Part shown: positions 10,438 to 18,660 of the stretch, piece after piece
Layout of the letters: each line of letters begins with the position of its first letter
Position numbering within the stretch: the first letter of the stretch is position 1
Source: Martinezella lusitana
GTDB taxonomy: Bacteria; Pseudomonadota; Alphaproteobacteria; Rhizobiales; Rhizobiaceae
Length of the DNA stretch: 64,000 bases
NCBI RefSeq assembly: GCF_010668395.1
Contig: NZ_WUEY01000005.1
Span: forward strand, 186,001-250,000
Direction of reading: 5' to 3'
Notes under the pieces: generated by a model
The model's input: the letters and a program-made list of their open reading frames with translations, nothing else
Database searches by the model: none
Told to the model about the DNA's origin: nothing
Made by a program: the position numbers and the translations under genes

Positions 10438-10947
10438 TTAGCTCGTCACTTTCAAGACTAGCGGCTGATGACCCGTCGCCTCCATGAAGCGCAGGAGGTC
10501 GGCGCTGGCAATCGATGTCGTCGCGTCGTTCGACAGGGGATGGCAATTGACGACGTCATGCGCCATCAGCTCGACATCGAGGACGAAGGTGACATTGTTG
10601 GCCGTGTCGTTGATCGCACCGAACGCGGTGACGGAGCCGGGAATGACGCCGAGATATTCCATCAGCTTTTCCGGCTTGCCGAAGGACACCTTGCTGGCCG
10701 CGCCGATCAGCGTGTGCACGGTCTTCAGGTCGACCGTCGCGTTTTCCTCGACGGTCAGCAGGAAGAAATTGTCCTTCTTGTCCTTCACGAACAGGTTTTT
10801 CGTATGCCCGCCCGGAATCTCGTCGCGCAGCGACACCGATTCGGCGACGGTGAAGACCGGGGCATGATCCTTCGTCGCATGGGTGATGCCGAGCCCATCC
10901 AGGAATCGGAAAAGATCGTCGCGGGTTTTCGGGCTGGTCTCGGTCAT
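10438..10947 (-). CDS. YbaK/ProX-type aminoacyl-tRNA deacylase
   Basis: Editing-domain protein of 169 aa in the YbaK/PrdX superfamily, which hydrolyses mischarged aminoacyl-tRNA (for example Ala-tRNA-Pro). The diagnostic GGHTKNLFVKDKK and FFLLTVEENATVDLK stretches are present, the lysine being the conserved catalytic one. GVIPGSVTAFG follows, and the C-terminus has CHPLSNDATT. A TTG at 10959 is in frame; the ATG at 10947 has the weak SD GCGAGA. It stands alone with the tRNA-Gly region behind it. Confidence 0.9.
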   Translation of the reverse strand: MTETSPKTRDDLFRFLDGLGITHATKDHAPVFTVAESVSLRDEIPGGHTKNLFVKDKKDNFFLLTVEENATVDLKTVHTLIGAASKVSFGKPEKLMEYLGVIPGSVTAFGAINDTANNVTFVLDVELMAHDVVNCHPLSNDATTSIASADLLRFMEATGHQPLVLKVTS

Positions 10948-11017
10948 GACATCTCGCAATGAAAATGGTTCGCCCCTGATACGTCGCCCATAATTTCATT
11001 GCAATCTTTCAGGCGAA

Positions 11018-11040
11018 AAAGCCCGGCATTTCCGGGCTTT
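11018..11040 (-). terminator. Orphan terminator-like hairpin
   Basis: A perfect 9-bp stem (11018-11026 with 11032-11040, AAAGCCCGG) is followed on the minus strand by TTTTTCG. No minus-strand gene ends upstream of it, so it might close a small unannotated RNA running from about 11100 down, or attenuate transcription into the deacylase gene. Confidence 0.45.
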
Positions 11041-11096
11041 CCGGCGGCGGTCGGAAGGAAGATGCAATTTTTCTTCGCGAACTCGTCATTTCCCTG

Positions 11097-11125
11097 TTGC
11101 ATTTGAAAAATGGTTAGGCCATATA
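11097..11125 (+). promoter_or_regulatory. Sigma-70-like promoter of tRNA-Gly
   Basis: TTGCAT, a 17-nt spacer and CATATA end about 65 nt before the tRNA. The call rests on spacing and position. Confidence 0.5.
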
Positions 11126-11190
11126 GCGCCCGTCGCCGCAAGACGACGCCCAGCGGTCCAACACACTACCCCGGATCGCGACGGGAATGA

Positions 11191-11265
11191 GCGGGTGTAG
11201 CTCAGGGGTAGAGCACAACCTTGCCAAGGTTGGGGTCGAGGGTTCGAATCCCTTCGCCCGCTCCA
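11191..11265 (+). tRNA. tRNA-Gly (anticodon GCC)
   Basis: A 75-nt cloverleaf including the encoded CCA. The acceptor stem is GCGGGTG/CGCCCGC and the D arm is GCTC AGGGGTA GAGC. The anticodon loop TTGCCAA puts GCC at 11223-11225. The T arm is GAGGG TTCGAAT CCCTT. All stems pair and the variable loop is short. Confidence 0.98.
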
Positions 11266-11297
11266 GTTTTCTCAAATATCCATTGGAATAACAGAAG

Positions 11298-11350
11298 TTA
11301 CGGCTTCGCCGTAAGGCGCCCTCCCGGGAGGGCGGCGCATTTCTTTCTTC
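11298..11350 (+). terminator. Tandem hairpins after tRNA-Gly
   Basis: Two perfect hairpins follow the tRNA: TTACGGC-TTC-GCCGTAA (11298-11314) and CGCCCTCCC/GGGAGGGCG (11317-11334). Pyrimidine-rich TTTCTTTCTTC comes next. This is the likely 3' end of the tRNA transcript. Confidence 0.55.
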
Positions 11351-11454
11351 TCATACCTATGCAACCGCGCCACGCGGCCGGGGTCTCAAATCAGTCTCAT
11401 TTGACGTTCAGGTCTGCCCATCACATCGATCGACGGAACGCGGTATTGGCTCGC

Positions 11455-12096
11455 ATGAAAAGAAAGACGTCCCTGCTGGTTGCGATGCTGTCGCTTCTGC
11501 CCGTTCCCGCGCTCGCCCATCCGCATATCTTCATCGACGCCAAGTTCCAGGTCGTCGCGGCGCCGGACGGCTCCATCAGCGAGCTGCGCAACGTCTGGAA
11601 CTTCGACGAGGTGTTTTCCTCCTCTGTGCTGATGGATTTCGACAAGGGCGACAATCAGACGCTGACGCCGACCGAGCTCAAGGCGGTGGGCAAGACGGTC
11701 CGGGATTCGCTTGCGCAATACGGTTACTATACGAACGTCACCAGCAACGGCAAAGCGGTGCCCATGGCCAAGCCGGATGCGATCCAGGCCGATTACAAGG
11801 ACGGTTCGCTGATCCTCACCTTTTCGCTGAAGCCGGAGCAGAAGACCTTCCTCAAGGGAACCACGATCTTCGGGATCTACGACAAGACGCTCTACACCGC
11901 CGTCGATTTCAACACCGACAACGACATGGCCACTTCCGGGTCGGCCTTCGGGCGATGCAAGAGCAAGGTGGTCAGGCCCAATCCCAAGGAAGTCATGGCG
12001 GAGAACCAGGCTGCGCTCACCAGCATGTTCTTCAGCGACCCGCAGGGCACGGATTACTCGCTGCTGGTGGCGACACGGCTTGAAGTCCAGTGCTGA
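11455..12096 (+). CDS. DUF1007 family secreted protein
   Basis: Exported protein of 213 aa belonging to DUF1007 (COG3683), often found beside NicO-type nickel/cobalt exporters. A clear signal peptide (LLVAMLSLLPVPALA) is followed by a mature N-terminus HPHIFIDAKF, whose His residues would be exposed after cleavage and could bind metal. The middle carries an EF-hand-like DFDKGDNQTLTPTEL segment. No transporter gene lies next to it here; its neighbour is a convergent PAP2 phosphatase. The start is the ATG at 11455; the longer in-frame reading runs back through the tRNA and is rejected. Metal homeostasis is only inferred from family context. Confidence 0.82.
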   Translation: MKRKTSLLVAMLSLLPVPALAHPHIFIDAKFQVVAAPDGSISELRNVWNFDEVFSSSVLMDFDKGDNQTLTPTELKAVGKTVRDSLAQYGYYTNVTSNGKAVPMAKPDAIQADYKDGSLILTFSLKPEQKTFLKGTTIFGIYDKTLYTAVDFNTDNDMATSGSAFGRCKSKVVRPNPKEVMAENQAALTSMFFSDPQGTDYSLLVATRLEVQC

Positions 12097-12132
12097 CCCC
12101 ACGCAGGGGATCCGTGTAGCCTGACGCCGGGT

Positions 12133-12879
12133 TCATTCGAAAGGCGTGGCATCGCTTCCTGCCGGACCGTTGCCGTTTCGGGAAAGCGCTATGAAGCGGC
12201 GGGCGACGATCCAGCAGCCGAGCGCCCAGGTCGCGCCGGCGCACCAGCCGCCGAGAACATCGGTCGGGTAATGGACGCCGAGATAGATCCGGCTCGCTCC
12301 GATCATCAATGTCAGCAGGATGCCGGCCGCGACCGTGAAGATGCGCGTCGAGCGGTGGGGGCGGGTGCCCGAGATCAGCGCGGCAAGGGTCAGATAGGTT
12401 ACCGCCGATACCATCGCATGACCGCTCGGAAAGCTCAGATCGTGAACCTCGACCAGATGCGGCACGATATCCGGCCGCGGCCGCGCGACACCGATCTTCA
12501 GGGCGGCACTTAGCCCCCACCCGCCGAGCACGGAGGCAAGGACGAAGACGGCGATGGCGCGCTGCCGGTCCAGCAGCAGATAGATCGTCACAAGAACCGT
12601 CATCAACGCCAGCACGGTCATCCCGCCGAGGCTCGTGATGTCCTTGACCGCATGGGTCAACCATCCCGGCCCGATCGGCACCGAAAGATTTCCAGGCTGG
12701 CGAAGCGCCAGCAATATCGCCTCGTCGAAGCCCCTCGTGCTTCCTTCGAGCACCTCTCCCGTCAGGTAGATGAACAGAAGAATTCCACCCGAAAGGGCGG
12801 CGAACATCACGAGCAGCAGAGGCTCGTAGCGGTTCAGCCATCCAGGTATGCCCGACTTGCCGAATGGCTGATTCTTCAT
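12133..12879 (-). CDS. PAP2-family membrane phosphatase
   Basis: Integral inner-membrane phosphatase of the type-2 phosphatidic-acid phosphatase family, 248 aa, with about five or six hydrophobic segments. All three catalytic signatures are present: KIGVARPRP (KX6RP) near 130, LSFPSGHAM (PSGH) near 150, and SRIYLGVHYPTDVLGG (SRX5HX3D) near 205. Likely substrates are lipid phosphates such as undecaprenyl pyrophosphate or phosphatidate; the sequence does not decide. It is convergent with the DUF1007 gene, with 36 nt between stops. The SD at the ATG (12879) is weak. Confidence 0.92.
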   Translation of the reverse strand: MKNQPFGKSGIPGWLNRYEPLLLVMFAALSGGILLFIYLTGEVLEGSTRGFDEAILLALRQPGNLSVPIGPGWLTHAVKDITSLGGMTVLALMTVLVTIYLLLDRQRAIAVFVLASVLGGWGLSAALKIGVARPRPDIVPHLVEVHDLSFPSGHAMVSAVTYLTLAALISGTRPHRSTRIFTVAAGILLTLMIGASRIYLGVHYPTDVLGGWCAGATWALGCWIVARRFIALSRNGNGPAGSDATPFE

Positions 12880-13305
12880 GCGCCGAAACCCGCTTCTCGT
12901 GCTTTCATGCCGCTACTTACACCTTCGGAACCCGAAACGGGACAACGCCTATCTAGGGATAAAATTCGCAGCGTCCAACCGCGACGAAATCCGAAACCGC
13001 GCGTTTGAAGCGGCAGGTGCTTCAGGTTCATGACATGTTGTATCTCTATCCTTGCGCGCATTTCCGGCAATCGCCGGCAACGGCGAATGAGGAATATAGT
13101 CCGCATCATTGTCGTTGAGAGATCGAATATCGGGGTTGCGACAGATGGACCAAAGGAGTGCCCGCGCCTTGCTTCCGCAAACGGTGCAAAAACCCTTCTG
13201 CCGCAAGGCAGGCGCAATGATCGGTCTCAAATTTTCTGCTATTTCTGGAACCTTGAGCTGTGCTAGTAGTGCGGCAAGGGCGATCAGGGACCGGGTGTTG
13301 TCAGA
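12880..13305. other. Intergenic region without a supportable gene
   Basis: 426 bp between the divergent PAP2 and MipA-like genes. Short open frames exist on both strands but are Arg/Pro/Ser-rich and have no convincing start signals. It presumably carries both promoters; I see no clear element. Confidence 0.5.
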
Positions 13306-14151
13306 GTGTTAAGTGTTGGGACATCTTTTTCCGCCCGGTCGACGCTTGCCGGAATGGGCCTGCTGGCCGTCTCCTTAGCGGCTACGTTTCCCGCATCGTC
13401 CAGGGCGGAAGACACCCCCAAATCCTCGTCCGATACATGGGTTGTTACCCTTGGGGCGACCGTGGAGTACGGTCCCAGCTACGAGGGATCGAAGCACCAT
13501 TCCTTCAGCGCCCTGCCTTCCTTCGATTTGCACCGGCTCGGCGAAGCGCAGGAATACAGCGCTCCCGACGACAATTTCGATTATCAGCTCTTCGATCTCC
13601 ACGGCCTCGAAGTCGGCCCCGTCGTGGGCCTGCGGGACGACCGCTTCGACCTCAACGACCTGCATCTGCAGAGCCAGCGCAGGGTGCGCTGGAATTTCGA
13701 TGCCGGTGGCTTTGCCCAGTATTGGCTGATGGAAAATCAGCTGCGGTTTCGCACGGAAGTGCGTCAATCGCTTTGGGGCGGCGATGGCCTGGTCGGCGAT
13801 CTGGCACTCGACTGGTTTCAGCCCGTCGGCGACAAATGGCTGCTGTCCGCCGGACCTCGCCTGTCGATGGCGAACTCCATCTATATGCGCACCAACTTCG
13901 GTATCTCGGAAAACGAGGCTGCGAAACATGGCCATGTCAGCGCCTTCGACGCCGGCGCCGGCGTGAAATCGGTCGGCTTCGCCGTGGCGGCGACCTATAC
14001 GATCTCGCCTGAATGGAGCATGCAGGTCTACGAGAAATACAACCGCCTGGTGGGCGACGCGGCCGACAGCCCGGTCACCTCGCAGTTCGGCTCACCCGAC
14101 CAGAACATCATCGGCTTCACGCTGAACAGAACGTTCAACATCAACTTCTGA
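13306..14151 (+). CDS. MipA/OmpV family outer-membrane protein
   Basis: Outer-membrane beta-barrel of 281 aa. The signal peptide (LLAVSLAATFPASSRA) precedes WVVTLGATVEYGPSYEGSK, the opening strand typical of MipA/OmpV, and the chain ends in NIIGFTLNRTFNINF with a terminal Phe, the usual barrel-assembly signal. Family members scaffold murein synthases (MipA) or act as small porins. The predicted start is GTG at 13306 with a poor ribosome-binding site; an internal ATG near residue 17 would also keep the signal peptide. The last 60 nt overlap the 3' end of the cyclopropane-synthase gene on the other strand. Confidence 0.85.
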   Translation: MLSVGTSFSARSTLAGMGLLAVSLAATFPASSRAEDTPKSSSDTWVVTLGATVEYGPSYEGSKHHSFSALPSFDLHRLGEAQEYSAPDDNFDYQLFDLHGLEVGPVVGLRDDRFDLNDLHLQSQRRVRWNFDAGGFAQYWLMENQLRFRTEVRQSLWGGDGLVGDLALDWFQPVGDKWLLSAGPRLSMANSIYMRTNFGISENEAAKHGHVSAFDAGAGVKSVGFAVAATYTISPEWSMQVYEKYNRLVGDAADSPVTSQFGSPDQNIIGFTLNRTFNINF

Positions 14152-15435
14152 GGCGCTCCGCGCTTCATTCTCGGCGATGTAGCCGCGCGTCAGCGGGATG
14201 ACGTCGTTTCGCTTGGTCATCTGGATCTGGAAGACGACGAGATCCTCGTAGCGGAAGGCGGCCTCCGCGGTCGAAAGATAGTATTCCCACATCCGGCAGA
14301 AGCGCTCGTCGTAAAGCTTTACCGCGTCGTCCCAGCGCGCCATGAAACGCGCGCGCCAGCTTTCCAGCGTCTTGGCGTAATGCAGCCGCAGCACCTCGAC
14401 ATCGGTAATGGCGAGCCCCGCCGCCTCGATCTCGGGCACGATTTCGGAAAGCGCCGGAATGTAGCCGCCGGGAAAGATGTATTTGTCGAGCCACGGCGTC
14501 GTGAAGCCGGGTGTCGCCGAGCAGCCGATGGTGTGCAGCACCATAATGCCGTCATCCTCGAGCAGCTCGGCGCATTTCCGGAAGAAGGTGCGGTAGGATG
14601 CCAGCCCGACATGCTCGAACATGCCGACCGAGACGATCCTGTCGAAATGGCCGGTGAGGCTGCGATAGTCCCTCAGCGCGAACTGAACTTCGGCCGGCAT
14701 CCCCCCGACCTTGTCGGCCACGCGCTTCGAGGCATAGTCGTGCTGCTCCTCGGAGAGGGTGACGCCAAGCACATAGCCGCCGGGCGCATGCTCCGCCATG
14801 TGCAGCGCCAGGCCGCCCCAGCCGCAGCCGATGTCGAGAATGCTGTCGTTCGGCTCGATCAGGAGCTTGGCGGCGAGATGCCGTTTCTTGGCAAGCTGCG
14901 CGTCTTCCAGCGACTGGCCGGCATGCTCGAAATAAGCGCAGGAATATTGCCGGTCGGGATCGAGGAAAAGCTCATAGAGCCGGCCGTCGAGATCGTAGTG
15001 ATGGGCGACATTGGCCTTCGATCGAACAGGCAGATTGCGATGGCGGAAAATCCGCAGCCTGGTCCGGGCATGGTCGATGATGCGGGCAATGAGCGGGTGG
15101 GTGCTGTTCTGCGCCTCCCGCAGCATCATCGCCACGAAATCGTAGAGCGTGCCACGCTCGACGATGAAACGGCCGTCCATGTAGAGTTCGCCAAGCCGCA
15201 GATCGGCATCGATGAGGAACGCCCATTCAGCCCGGTTGTCGGTGAAGCGGACATGAACGGGTTCGCCGGTGCCGTCGCCGAATGTCAGGATGCGGCCGCT
15301 CGCCGTCGTCACGGTCAGCGCGCCCCGCGTGACGATGGACGACAGTGCCCGTTTTACGCACCAGTCCGCTAGGCCTGAGAAAAGGACATTGCTTTTGCCG
15401 TTGCGGCGATTTTCATCGTGAGAACTGGGCATCAT
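14092..15435 (-). CDS. cfa: Cyclopropane-fatty-acyl-phospholipid synthase family methyltransferase
   Basis: SAM-dependent enzyme of 447 aa that methylenates cis double bonds of phospholipid acyl chains, or a relative that alkylates other lipids. The N-terminal ~130 residues form the lipid-binding region (LGELYMDGRFIVERG). The C-terminal methyltransferase has motif I ILDIGCGWGGLALHM, then VGMFEHVG and FPGGYIPALSE, all standard for Cfa. It is the last gene of a nine-gene operon and its ATG overlaps the stop of the SMR-like gene before it. The operon also holds a desaturase, which could make the double bond this enzyme uses. Rhizobia commonly carry more than one Cfa paralogue, so this may be a specialised copy. 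Confidence 0.93.
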   Translation of the reverse strand: MMPSSHDENRRNGKSNVLFSGLADWCVKRALSSIVTRGALTVTTASGRILTFGDGTGEPVHVRFTDNRAEWAFLIDADLRLGELYMDGRFIVERGTLYDFVAMMLREAQNSTHPLIARIIDHARTRLRIFRHRNLPVRSKANVAHHYDLDGRLYELFLDPDRQYSCAYFEHAGQSLEDAQLAKKRHLAAKLLIEPNDSILDIGCGWGGLALHMAEHAPGGYVLGVTLSEEQHDYASKRVADKVGGMPAEVQFALRDYRSLTGHFDRIVSVGMFEHVGLASYRTFFRKCAELLEDDGIMVLHTIGCSATPGFTTPWLDKYIFPGGYIPALSEIVPEIEAAGLAITDVEVLRLHYAKTLESWRARFMARWDDAVKLYDERFCRMWEYYLSTAEAAFRYEDLVVFQIQMTKRNDVIPLTRGYIAENEARSASEVDVERSVQREADDVLVG

Positions 15436-15857
15436 CCATCCTTGCCGGCGCCACTCTGCAGACCGTCACGCTTGGCGTGCCAGTCTCCGTGATCCTCCGT
15501 CTCCACATTGGCGCTCGCGATCAGCCAGACACCCGCCAGGATCAATCCGCTGCCGATCACCTGCAGCGCGACGACCCGCTCGCCGAAGACGAACCAGCCC
15601 GTCGCGATGATCAGCACGTAGCTGATGCCGGAAAGCGGAAAGGCGCGGCTGAGGTCGAGTTCGGCCAGCACGTTCATCCAGATGAAGAAGCAGGCGACCT
15701 CGACGGCGATCGCCGCCAGGATCCAGTATGACGACAGCGCCTGCCAGAGCCATCCTTCCGCGCCGCCGTCGCTCAGCTGCTCCGCCCCGTGCTTGACGAA
15801 GAACTGGAACAGGGTGTTCAGCACCGGCACCGCGAGCCAGGAAAAACGCATCGGCAT
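15432..15857 (-). CDS. Small 4-TM EamA/SMR-like transporter (second of the operon)
   Basis: Membrane protein of 141 aa with four hydrophobic segments and the SMR/EamA-half pattern FFIWMNVLAELDLSRAFPLSGISYVLII. ArnE/ArnF and EmrE belong to this superfamily. The ATG at 15857 overlaps the preceding TGA by one base; a GTG at 15860 is also possible. A charged tail (EDHGDWHAKRDG) follows the last helix. The operon has a second small protein of this kind at 18657-19010, so the two may form a heterodimer, as ArnE/ArnF do for lipid-linked aminoarabinose. Substrate unknown. Confidence 0.8.
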   Translation of the reverse strand: MPMRFSWLAVPVLNTLFQFFVKHGAEQLSDGGAEGWLWQALSSYWILAAIAVEVACFFIWMNVLAELDLSRAFPLSGISYVLIIATGWFVFGERVVALQVIGSGLILAGVWLIASANVETEDHGDWHAKRDGLQSGAGKDG

Positions 15858-17005
15858 CACGCATCCGCCTCGTCTGTGGAGAACAACGGCGACACCAGCC
15901 GCAGCAACTTCTGGAAGAAGGGGTTGCGATGGCGAAAATACATCGCATTGCCCGTCAGCTTGCTGCCGAGACGCACCTTGTTCTCATAATAGGCCTGACC
16001 GCTTTGATAGCGGTTGAGACCATGCTCCAGGCAATAGCGCAGGTTGGTAAACCAGCTCAGGAAATAGAGGTTGTAGGGTCGCCCCTTTTCGCCATCCATG
16101 CAGAAGAACTTGTCGATGGCGACGTGTTCGTCATGCACGATCAGATTGGCGGCAAGCAGCTTGTCTTCGACGAAGTAGAAGGCGCAGAAGGAACGACCGC
16201 GCATGCGGCTGAGAACACCCTGGAAATATGCGGGAGTGAGCTCTTCGAACTGCCATTCGCTGCGGTTGCGGGTGTCGTGATAGAGCGCCATCACCTCCGG
16301 CAGGAACTCGCCGAAATCCGTCCTGATTTCCACCCTGACCTGCTCGAAGGATTTCAGCTTGCGGCGCATATCCTTGCGGGTGCCGGATGAAAGCTTGGCG
16401 AGATATTCGTCGATCGTCTTGAAATCGATGTCGAGCCACGCCGTCGGGAGCCCGCCGATCGAGGCATAGCCGCGGGCGGCGAACAGATCGCCGAACTCCG
16501 CCGAAGCCTGCTCGGGAATATCCTTGAGGCCGACCAGCGCGCAATTCTCCGTGGCGGCGAGCTGTTCGAAGAAGGACAGCAACTCCCCAAGCAACACACT
16601 GCGGCGCTCGCCGGACACGTCGGCACGAAAGCCGATTGCCCCCGTCTCGGTGCAGGGCGATCCAAGGCAGGCAAGGCGCAGCTTCAGGAAATTCGGGAAA
16701 TGGCGCTGCACGCTGCGCACGGACCTGCGCAGGAACCCCTCTTCCAGCGTCGTATCGAGGGCATAGAGGCAGAGAAAGGCCGGCATGGCGGCGCAGACGC
16801 GCCCGTCTTCCGTTACGGTGATATAGCGCCATTCGAAACCATCGAGACCAGCCTCCTCGATGGCAAGCAGGCAATCATAGTCCTCGACCTGACCCTGGAA
16901 ACAGGCGTTCCACGCATCGCGGCCGATGGCGCGAATGCTGAAATGAACCTCGGCCACCGGGTTGCCTGCCGGCATCGGCAGCGCTTTAAGCAGCGGCTGC
17001 GACAT
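15857..17005 (-). CDS. GNAT/FemAB-like acyl or aminoacyl transferase
   Basis: Cytoplasmic protein of 382 aa with the COG3146/Acetyltransf_6-like fold, two GNAT-type halves. Recognisable parts are LSSGTRKDMRRKLKSFEQ, SFCAFYFVEDKLLAANLIVHDEHVAIDKFFC and the C-terminal HGLNRYQSGQAYYENKVRLG, which resembles the FEAGAQGEHK end of FemAB-like proteins. Such proteins transfer acyl or aminoacyl groups to amines. The start at 17005 has GAGG 6 nt upstream and overlaps the hydrolase gene by 20 nt; an ATG at 16975 is an alternative. In the operon context it is a candidate for joining an amine and an acyl part. The exact family is less sure than the fold. Confidence 0.72.
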   Translation of the reverse strand: MSQPLLKALPMPAGNPVAEVHFSIRAIGRDAWNACFQGQVEDYDCLLAIEEAGLDGFEWRYITVTEDGRVCAAMPAFLCLYALDTTLEEGFLRRSVRSVQRHFPNFLKLRLACLGSPCTETGAIGFRADVSGERRSVLLGELLSFFEQLAATENCALVGLKDIPEQASAEFGDLFAARGYASIGGLPTAWLDIDFKTIDEYLAKLSSGTRKDMRRKLKSFEQVRVEIRTDFGEFLPEVMALYHDTRNRSEWQFEELTPAYFQGVLSRMRGRSFCAFYFVEDKLLAANLIVHDEHVAIDKFFCMDGEKGRPYNLYFLSWFTNLRYCLEHGLNRYQSGQAYYENKVRLGSKLTGNAMYFRHRNPFFQKLLRLVSPLFSTDEADA

Positions 17006-17798
17006 GGCGGGCCTCGAAGAAATCTGCCGTGAAATCGGCCACCTGGCGATGCTGCCGGTCGACATGGATCATGTGATAGCTGTCCGCGATCCATTTCAGC
17101 TCGTGCGGAGCGCCGATATGCTCGGAAATGTAGCGGGCGTGCTTCGGACTGGCGAGATCGTCATCCTCGGCATGCAGGATCAGCGTCGGCGTCTGCATGA
17201 CCGGCAACATGCCGCGAAGCGTCTTGCCCAGCCGATGCATTTCGACAAGGCCCTTGCCGGGAAATTTCTCCAGGACGCCTTCGCTGGCCATGCCCTCGAT
17301 CAGCCGACGCATGCGCTCGTCCTTGATGCCGAGCGACGTCGTCTCGCGGAAGCTCAGGCGATCGAGGAAAGGAATGCGCGACAGCCATCCGATCTGCGAC
17401 GCCAGGAGCGGATAGTAGAAGGGAACGTCCCAGCCGTCGTAGCTGAAGCAGGGAGAGTAGATCGCCACCGCGCCGATCGCCTTCTTCTGCTCGGCCGCCA
17501 GCATGGCCAGCTTGCCACCGACACAGATGCCGGCGGCAAAGACCTCCTGCGTTCTCGATGCCAGCAGTTCCGATGCCTCGACGACAGAGCCGAGCCAATC
17601 CTCCCAGCGCGTCTGGCGCAGCGTCTTCGCATCGACGCCATGACCGGCCAGCAGCGGCGCATGGATGCTGTAGCCCCTGCGGTTGAGATGCCGGGCCACC
17701 AGCTTCATCTCGGCAGGGGCGCCCGTCAGACCATGGATCAGAAGGACGCCTTTGCCGTTTGAGCCCTCCATGAAGAAGCTCAGCTCATCATGTTTCAT
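16986..17798 (-). CDS. Alpha/beta hydrolase with Cys in the nucleophile elbow
   Basis: Alpha/beta hydrolase of the carboxylesterase/monoacylglycerol-lipase type, 270 aa. The oxyanion motif is LLIHGLTGAPAEM near residue 20. The elbow reads GICVGG near residue 94, so Cys replaces the usual Ser of GxSxG. The acid is in LHAEDDDLASPKHA and the base in DSYHMIHVD. Cys elbows are known in dienelactone hydrolases; in this esterase-like family they are unusual, and the change may slow hydrolysis or favour acyl transfer. Its start overlaps the desaturase end by 11 nt and its end overlaps the GNAT gene by 20 nt, so it is translationally coupled in the lipid operon. Confidence 0.85.
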   Translation of the reverse strand: MKHDELSFFMEGSNGKGVLLIHGLTGAPAEMKLVARHLNRRGYSIHAPLLAGHGVDAKTLRQTRWEDWLGSVVEASELLASRTQEVFAAGICVGGKLAMLAAEQKKAIGAVAIYSPCFSYDGWDVPFYYPLLASQIGWLSRIPFLDRLSFRETTSLGIKDERMRRLIEGMASEGVLEKFPGKGLVEMHRLGKTLRGMLPVMQTPTLILHAEDDDLASPKHARYISEHIGAPHELKWIADSYHMIHVDRQHRQVADFTADFFEARHVAAAA

Positions 17799-18660
17799 GA
17801 GACAGCTCCGACGGCCGGTTTTCCTTGGCCATAAAGCCAAGCGCATGGCAGGTGCTGATGACATGCGTGCCGTTCTTTTCCTGCTCTTCCTTGATCTGCT
17901 CGTGCAGGGACTGGAGCTTCGTCCAGTGCGTACGCGGGCGATAGTGGTGTTCGGCATGGTAGCCGTTGCCGAACCAGAGCCAGTTGTAGAAGGACTTGTG
18001 GCTCGACACGCCCCAGGCGATCGGCTCGTCCGGATCGCCGTTCAGATGCTCGTAATAGCCGTTCAGCGACGACAGGCAGTTGCCGATATAGTAGAACGGC
18101 ACGAAGAACAGCACCGCCTTCCAGTCGTAGATGAGCGCGAGCGCCGCAAGCCCCAGGAAGAAATAGAGCTCGAAACGGCCCCAGGCCGCATCGAAGGGGC
18201 GATTGCGGGCGATGGCCTTGTGGATATCGCCGAGGCTGTCGCGGAAGAAGCTCAGGAACGTGTAGGACCAGACGTTTTCCGGCTGGCCGTCATGGCCGTG
18301 GCGATAGATCGACAGGAGATCGACGGTCTCGCCCTTCTCGTTGGGACGGTCGCTGTTGCCGGAATGATGGCGCATGTGCACCCAATGATAATAGGTCTGC
18401 GAGAAGCCGATCGCGACCGACTCCAGCAGGCTGAAGGCGTAGTTCATCCAACGCGGCTTGAAATAGGGCGTATGGATGAAGTTGTGCGATATGCTGTTGA
18501 TGTTCCAGGAGATCGAGACGGCATAGAGGCAGCCGAGGACGGCCGAGAGCCAGAGCGGCCGGCTTTCGAAGCCGACGATCAGGTAGACGTCGAAGGCGAG
18601 ATGGGCGACGGCGGCCAGAACCGGTGCCAGATCCCATCGGGTGTGCGCAAAGATTTTCAT
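17788..18660 (-). CDS. Membrane fatty-acid desaturase
   Basis: Integral-membrane di-iron enzyme of 290 aa (FA_desaturase family). The three histidine boxes are present in order: HNFIH near 60, HMRHH near 97 and HAEHH near 240, with hydrophobic hairpins between them. Family members insert double bonds or hydroxyls in acyl chains, carotenoids or sphingolipids. The regiochemistry cannot be read here. Its ATG overlaps the stop of the preceding SMR-like gene (ATGA). With the Cfa-type enzyme five genes on, it could provide the unsaturated acyl group that is then methylenated. Confidence 0.9.
   Translation of the reverse strand: MKIFAHTRWDLAPVLAAVAHLAFDVYLIVGFESRPLWLSAVLGCLYAVSISWNINSISHNFIHTPYFKPRWMNYAFSLLESVAIGFSQTYYHWVHMRHHSGNSDRPNEKGETVDLLSIYRHGHDGQPENVWSYTFLSFFRDSLGDIHKAIARNRPFDAAWGRFELYFFLGLAALALIYDWKAVLFFVPFYYIGNCLSSLNGYYEHLNGDPDEPIAWGVSSHKSFYNWLWFGNGYHAEHHYRPRTHWTKLQSLHEQIKEEQEKNGTHVISTCHALGFMAKENRPSELSHET

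Noticed and set aside
10944..11141. 65-codon minus-strand frame over the orphan hairpin
   Set aside because: It runs through the terminator-like hairpin and lacks a start signal; a non-coding RNA is a better idea for this strand.
13109..13312. Small plus-strand frame upstream of the MipA-like gene
   Set aside because: No SD, Arg/Ser/Ala-rich, overlapping the likely promoter of the next gene.
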